Source of the DNA: Neobacillus niacini
Lineage (GTDB): Bacteria; Bacillota; Bacilli; Bacillales; Cytobacillaceae
Direction: 5' to 3'
NCBI RefSeq assembly: GCF_030817595.1
Contig: NZ_JAUSZN010000001.1
Location: 5,206,001-5,270,000, forward strand
Length of the DNA stretch: 64,000 nt
The notes below the pieces were generated by a model. It searched no databases. It was not told the origin of the DNA and saw only the letters and a list, made by a program, of their open reading frames with translations. Positions within the stretch are counted from its first letter, which is position 1. Each line of letters begins with the position of its first letter. This document shows positions 59,585 to 64,000 of the stretch, piece after piece. Both the position numbers and the translations under genes were made by a program.

Positions 59585-60805
59585 TTATGAGAATAGTCTT
59601 TCTATGAGCCAAAATGCCCCTAATGCAGCTACTATAGTGGATCCGATTTTAATAATTATTTTAGATGATTTGAGCTTGAACATGTAGGTTAGAAGTGGAA
59701 GAACTAATAGTACTAGCGCTAACTGAACGACTTCGATACCGATGTTGAAATTCACGAGTGCAACCGCTAAATCACTCTTTGGGATATTCATTTCCCTTAA
59801 GATATTTGCGAATCCAAGTCCGTGAATTAATCCGAATAAGAAGGTAAGGCCCCAGCGGTGCCGGATTTCTTTTCTAAAAATGTTTTCGAGTGCCACGTAC
59901 ACAATACTAAATGCAATGATAGATTCAACAAATCGAGAAGGCAATGTGATAATACCTAAAACAGCAAGACTTATGGTAATACTATGTGCAATTGTAAACG
60001 ACGTAATGATTGCTGCGTATTGTTTGAACGTTTGTTTTCTCAAAAGTAAGGCTAATAGAAATAATAGATGATCATAGCCCGTTAAGATATGGAGCATTCC
60101 AAGCTTGAAAAAGGAAAACCAGGATGAGGAATTAGAAGTCTCTACTTGAGGAGTTGCTTCTGATTGCTCCTGTTGTGGTTGATTCTCTTCAGGTTGAGCC
60201 GTTTGTCCATCTTCTAGCTGCTCCTCCTGTGCTTCAGCCAAAAGAATTGTCCAAGTTCGCTCTTTTCCTTGCAAAATCGCCTGACCAGTCGTACCAGCAA
60301 ACTCAAAGGAAATTAAGTTAACGTAATTGGTATCTGGATCATTTACATATAGACCATCATTAAGGCTCAGGGTGTCTCCCGCCGAAAAAGCTGGAAAAGT
60401 TAGATGATAGCTTAAAAAATTCTTATCTTCCTTTTTCTCCAGGACCATTTTTTCCAATGCAGGTTCTTGCTGACGATTGTTTAGGTCTAGTGTTAAATGG
60501 TGATGAACAAGTTCCTCTAATTCATGATTTCCCTCTTTTACTTCCGACTTTTCGAGTTCATTGTTTTTATTTTTATCAATCCCCTCTATTAATTCAATAA
60601 TTGACAAGGAATCAATAGAAAAAATAAATTCTGTTTTATCCTGATCCATCTTTATAGTTGTATAACTTGCGCTATATGCATGCGCATGTGCGGATGAGGG
60701 GAATAACATCAATATCATAGTTAAAATAGCAAGATAATTAAGTAATCTATTTGGTTTAAAATGAAATTTCAAAACTTGTCTTTTTTTGTCGAAACACGAG
60801 ATCAC
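59585..60805 (-). CDS. HupE/UreJ-type membrane protein with a calcium-binding-like extracellular loop
   Basis: 406 aa. A signal peptide or anchor (LLNYLAILTMILMLFPSSAHAHA), an extracellular domain of about 190 residues, a Glu/Gln/Pro-rich linker (about 205-225), then a HupE/UreJ C-terminal domain with six membrane helices. The last domain has LHILTGYDHLLFLLALLL, SFTIAHSITISLAVLGI and LFGLIHGLGFANIL, its His residues being typical metal-binding positions. An EF-hand-like loop, DKNKNNELEKSE (residues 77-88), lies in the extracellular domain. HupE proteins are linked to nickel or cobalt uptake, but here no hydrogenase or urease gene is near. GTG 60805 follows AGGAGG. Confidence 0.85.
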   Translation of the reverse strand: MISCFDKKRQVLKFHFKPNRLLNYLAILTMILMLFPSSAHAHAYSASYTTIKMDQDKTEFIFSIDSLSIIELIEGIDKNKNNELEKSEVKEGNHELEELVHHHLTLDLNNRQQEPALEKMVLEKKEDKNFLSYHLTFPAFSAGDTLSLNDGLYVNDPDTNYVNLISFEFAGTTGQAILQGKERTWTILLAEAQEEQLEDGQTAQPEENQPQQEQSEATPQVETSNSSSWFSFFKLGMLHILTGYDHLLFLLALLLRKQTFKQYAAIITSFTIAHSITISLAVLGIITLPSRFVESIIAFSIVYVALENIFRKEIRHRWGLTFLFGLIHGLGFANILREMNIPKSDLAVALVNFNIGIEVVQLALVLLVLPLLTYMFKLKSSKIIIKIGSTIVAALGAFWLIERLFS

Positions 60806-61063
60806 TATACAGCCTCCTGAGTACTATTTTTATAAAATAATTTTTTTATAAATAAAGAATTCCTCATATATATAATCACATTCCTGCTGATTTTGTATAC
60901 ATAAATTATAATTATCAGTATAATTCCATGATTTCGGTTATTCCTATATTGGTGAAAATTTTGTAGAATAATATAGCAAAAGATTAATTGAGAGAGAGGG
61001 GACTTCTTTTCTGAAAGTAGTAATAGAAAAAGATAGCTAAATAAACAAAAGGGTGGTACAGGG

Positions 61064-64000
61064 ATGAATTTTAGCAAAGGGAAAGAATTTAAACGCTGGA
61101 CAAGCACATTCATTGTGTTTCTCTTATTAGTTAGCACCTTTTTGCCGAGCGGCTTAATGGGGAAAGCCAATGCCAAAATGGCAGAACACGTTGTGATTAG
61201 CCAAGTATTTGGCGGGGGAGGTAACAGCGGGGCTCCATATAAACAGGACTTCGTCGAATTGTATAACCCGACTGATCAGCCAATTGAAATGGTAAATTGG
61301 CAAATCCAATACACATCGAGTACTGGAACATTTTCAAGTACCTCAAATGCAGCGGCAATCAATAAAACGATTCCAGCTCATGGCTACTTGCTGATTGTTC
61401 TTAGCGCAGGTGCAGGAGCCGTTACTGACATTACTGCATTAGCAGATATGACGGCAGGAATTAATATGTCTGGTACAAATGGAAAAGTACGTATTGTTGA
61501 TGCAGATAAAAATGTAGTAGATTTAGTTGGCTTTGGTAGTGCAAATGAATTTGAGGGTACTAAAGGTACAAATACTCTATCAAATTCAACTAGTGCTCAG
61601 CGTAGACCCTATTCAAAAGTAGACCCGGCTCCTGGTAAAGGAAATGCATGGGATTCTGACGATAACTCTCTTGATTTCTTTGTGGGTCCGGTAACAGCAC
61701 CTAGAAATACTGCTAGTCCAACAGAAGCTCCAATGGTTCCAGAAGTTAGTTTGGATCCAATTGGATTAAATATTCAATTAAAACAAAATGGCACATCTTA
61801 TACAGTAACAGGTACTGCCGGTGCGGCTGTTGCTCAGTCAACTGTTAATGTTTATGCAAGCGCATCCAAGGGTAATGCTCTCGGAACAGCTGTGGCAGCA
61901 GAAGACGGCTCTTTTACAATTAACTTTAATTCAGAAACAGCTTTGCCATTTGTCTATGTGTCGTCCATTCAGGGTAGCATGGACGAAAGTGCTGGTATAG
62001 AAATTAAAGTTGCAACCGCAAGCAAAGACATTGCTGTTGAACAATTAAGTTACATGGTAGACGGCAGTGGTAAAGGGACTTTAATTGGTAATGCAGGAAC
62101 AGCAGTTGCTAATTCGGTTATCAATGTTTATTCCGATGCTAACAAGACACAAAGCCTGGCAACAAAAGAGGCAGGTACTAAAGGGGAATTCAACCTAGCT
62201 TTTGAAGCTGCTCCAACAACGGTTTATGTAACACAAATTACTAGCAGCAGCAAAGGGATCATGCTTGAAAGTGCTCCAGTTGCCATTGAAAAAGCTGTAT
62301 TAGATAATGTTACGTCCATTAACGTTGTAAAAGAAACAGATGACAAAGGAATCTTAAAGAGCCTAAACAGTTTCTTTACTGTTGAAGGAGTAGTAACCGT
62401 TCAAAATGGTGTCCTTGGAACGCAGAAAAATAACTATTATATCCAAGATGCAACTGGCGGTATCAACGTATTTGGAAGCTTTGATTCAGGACTTACTATT
62501 CAACGCGGTGACAAACTAAAAGTAACGGGTAAAGTCATTGTTTATAACGGTTTAACCGAGTTTGAACCAACCGCAATTGTTAAAGTCAGCGAAGGAAATC
62601 CAATTCCAGCTGTGAAGGATATTACTATTCTTGATTTAAATACATTTACAGTGGCTGAGCCTCTTGAAGGAAGCCTTATAAAAGTAAGTGGTAAAGTATC
62701 TGCTTTGGCAGCTACAGGCGCTAATTACAATGTTACATTGGTAGATGAAAATAATAAATCAACTACAATCAGGGTTATGGGTACTACAGGTATTAAACCT
62801 GATACAGATCTTGTGGTTGGCAACAGCTATGCCATTACTGGTATTGTTGGACAATATACAACAAATGCAACACATGTTAATGGATATCAAGTATTCCCGC
62901 GTGATGTAAAAGATATCACGGCAATGTTAAACCTTAGTCACACTCCGTTAACAGAAGTATTTAAAGATACAAATATCGAATTTGTTGCGATTGCAAGCGG
63001 AGCAGAGTCTGTTACAGTTTACTACCGTGCGAAAGGTGCAAACGAGTATACAGCACTTCCGATGACTTCAACAACTGAGGGTCGTTATACGGCTACTCTT
63101 ACTGCAGGAAGCGTACCTGCAAATGGTTTCGAATATTATATTGAAGCAAAAAATGGAGAAAAGACGCAGACATCTGGCAAAAGTGATACACCTCTTCAAG
63201 TAACCTTGATTGCAGACACCTTTGCTCCAGAATTTTTAAGCGAAACTCCTGCTAATGGTACAAGAGTTGAAAGTCCAAGACCGGAAATTTCAGTTGTGAT
63301 GGAAGACCCAAGTGAAGTAGACACAACAACTGTTAAGGTTTGGTTTGATGGAACTCAGGTAACAAACGCAACAATCGGTAAAAAACAGGTGAAATTCACA
63401 CCTGAACAGGATCTTAATATCGGTGTTCATACCGTTAAGGTTGAAGCAACTGACTCTAAAGGTAATAAAGGTACGAAAGAATGGACATTTGAATCTGTTC
63501 CTCGTTTCACTGGCGGTCAGCATTTCCGTGGAACAACTCACAATCATACCAATATTTCACATGATGGTGCAGGCAGTCCAGAAGCAGCGGTTGCTGCTGG
63601 TAAAAAATACGGATATGACTGGTTTGCTTTCTCTGACCACTCACACGATATCGATCCAACCTTACTTGGTCAGGACACGGTTGTTCGTGATGGTATGCAA
63701 GAACGTAAAGGTGGTTCAGACTGGCAGTTAACAAAGGATTTAGCTGATCAAAACACGAAAAATGGTGAATATGTCGTTTTCCCAGCATTTGAAATGACTT
63801 CTACAACATGGGGACATTCCAATATCTTTGGATCAGAGAACTTCATTGACCGTAATATTAACGGCAAGCAATACCAAGATTTAAACCAATATTATGCATG
63901 GGTAATGACATACGATGATATCGTTGGTCAGTTTAACCACCCGGACATGTCAAACAATGCATTCAACAACTTCAAACCTTATAACAAAGAAGTGGACCAA
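61064..64000 (+). CDS. Large secreted protein: lamin-tail, OB-fold, Ig-like and PHP-type metallohydrolase domains (3' end outside window)
   Basis: Open for 979 codons to the window edge. The signal peptide is FIVFLLLVSTFLPSG...KANA, ending near residue 38. Domains: a lamin-tail domain (~40-165) with HVVISQVFGGGGNSGAPYK and DFVELYNPTDQPIEM; two Ig-like/CBM-like repeats (~230-330 and ~330-425); an OB-fold region of the YhcR type (~430-625); a further Ig-like domain (~735-815); and from residue ~822 a PHP-type metallohydrolase start, HNHTNISHDG and FSDHSHDID. These suit CehA/McbA-like or nuclease-related phosphoesterases acting outside the cell. SD GGGTGG. A cell-wall anchor, if any, lies beyond the window. 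Confidence 0.85.
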   Translation, partial: MNFSKGKEFKRWTSTFIVFLLLVSTFLPSGLMGKANAKMAEHVVISQVFGGGGNSGAPYKQDFVELYNPTDQPIEMVNWQIQYTSSTGTFSSTSNAAAINKTIPAHGYLLIVLSAGAGAVTDITALADMTAGINMSGTNGKVRIVDADKNVVDLVGFGSANEFEGTKGTNTLSNSTSAQRRPYSKVDPAPGKGNAWDSDDNSLDFFVGPVTAPRNTASPTEAPMVPEVSLDPIGLNIQLKQNGTSYTVTGTAGAAVAQSTVNVYASASKGNALGTAVAAEDGSFTINFNSETALPFVYVSSIQGSMDESAGIEIKVATASKDIAVEQLSYMVDGSGKGTLIGNAGTAVANSVINVYSDANKTQSLATKEAGTKGEFNLAFEAAPTTVYVTQITSSSKGIMLESAPVAIEKAVLDNVTSINVVKETDDKGILKSLNSFFTVEGVVTVQNGVLGTQKNNYYIQDATGGINVFGSFDSGLTIQRGDKLKVTGKVIVYNGLTEFEPTAIVKVSEGNPIPAVKDITILDLNTFTVAEPLEGSLIKVSGKVSALAATGANYNVTLVDENNKSTTIRVMGTTGIKPDTDLVVGNSYAITGIVGQYTTNATHVNGYQVFPRDVKDITAMLNLSHTPLTEVFKDTNIEFVAIASGAESVTVYYRAKGANEYTALPMTSTTEGRYTATLTAGSVPANGFEYYIEAKNGEKTQTSGKSDTPLQVTLIADTFAPEFLSETPANGTRVESPRPEISVVMEDPSEVDTTTVKVWFDGTQVTNATIGKKQVKFTPEQDLNIGVHTVKVEATDSKGNKGTKEWTFESVPRFTGGQHFRGTTHNHTNISHDGAGSPEAAVAAGKKYGYDWFAFSDHSHDIDPTLLGQDTVVRDGMQERKGGSDWQLTKDLADQNTKNGEYVVFPAFEMTSTTWGHSNIFGSENFIDRNINGKQYQDLNQYYAWVMTYDDIVGQFNHPDMSNNAFNNFKPYNKEVDQ

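Noticed and set aside
60805..61176. 123-codon minus-strand frame covering the upstream region of the large secreted protein
   Set aside because: It covers the HupE-like gene's upstream region and the start of the secreted protein, lacks an SD and has an unbiased hydrophobic composition.
1..64000. tRNA or rRNA genes
   Set aside because: No cloverleaf-like stretch with a T-loop GTTCRA and CCA end, and no 16S or 23S landmark, was seen when reading the window.

Overview
The window is a stretch of chromosome from a low-GC Gram-positive bacterium of the Bacillaceae (Bacillus sensu lato). The evidence is strong AGGAGG-type ribosome binding sites, frequent TTG and GTG starts, Bacillus-type lipoproteins, a sporulation-kinase-like sensor, and Bacillus subtilis gene neighbourhoods (ytbE-ytbD/ytcD, alaR-alaT, a gmuE-gmuF-like pair, MhqR- and Fur-type operators). 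I see no rRNA, tRNA, CRISPR array, prophage or insertion sequence. Almost every transcription unit ends in a clear hairpin terminator.

Layout. 1-5.4 kb: a truncated glycosyltransferase, a flavin reductase, a frameshifted phnA, the ytbE-ytbD/ytcD cluster with three evenly spaced operator palindromes, and a 52-bp tandem repeat array between two nearly identical terminators. 5.4-10.6 kb: a Fur-controlled siderophore ABC importer facing a ferredoxin/flavodoxin-NADP reductase. 10.6-25.5 kb: housekeeping and signalling genes (glycerophosphodiesterase, GGDEF-EAL protein, hydroxyacid dehydrogenase, MsrAB, MOSC protein, histidine kinase, SPOR-glucosaminidase, EamA exporter, alaR-alaT, Nudix, VanZ-like, VOC and GNAT proteins).

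25.7-44.1 kb is the most interesting region: two side-by-side catabolic modules that look built for 2-O-alpha-mannosyl-D-glycerate or close relatives. Module 1 has a single-chain fructose-family PTS EIIABC, a GH38 alpha-mannosidase, an RpiR regulator and a glycerate kinase. Module 2 has separate EIIA, EIIB and EIIC proteins, a second GH38 enzyme, a C69-family Ntn-hydrolase, a PRD regulator and a second glycerate kinase. A broken ROK sugar kinase and an intact mannose-6-phosphate isomerase follow. The inferred flow is PTS uptake with phosphorylation, GH38 cleavage to mannose-6-phosphate and glycerate, then ManA to fructose-6-phosphate and glycerate kinase to phosphoglycerate. The C69 enzyme has no place in the known pathway and may open an amide-bearing substrate.

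44.1-64 kb: small membrane proteins, two sigma-70-like factors (one translationally coupled to a repeat protein I do not recognise), an MhqR-type dioxygenase gene, a five-gene peptide ABC importer followed by an M42 aminopeptidase, a YoaE-like molybdopterin oxidoreductase, a HupE/UreJ-type membrane protein, and the start of a very large secreted protein that runs off the right edge.

A dispersed palindromic element (GGTGCCTGTCACC plus a GGACACTGTCC...GGACAG hairpin) recurs between genes throughout. Together with the gene remnants (phnA, a cytochrome c tail, the ROK kinase, a copy of a 97-aa gene) it shows active intergenic remodelling.
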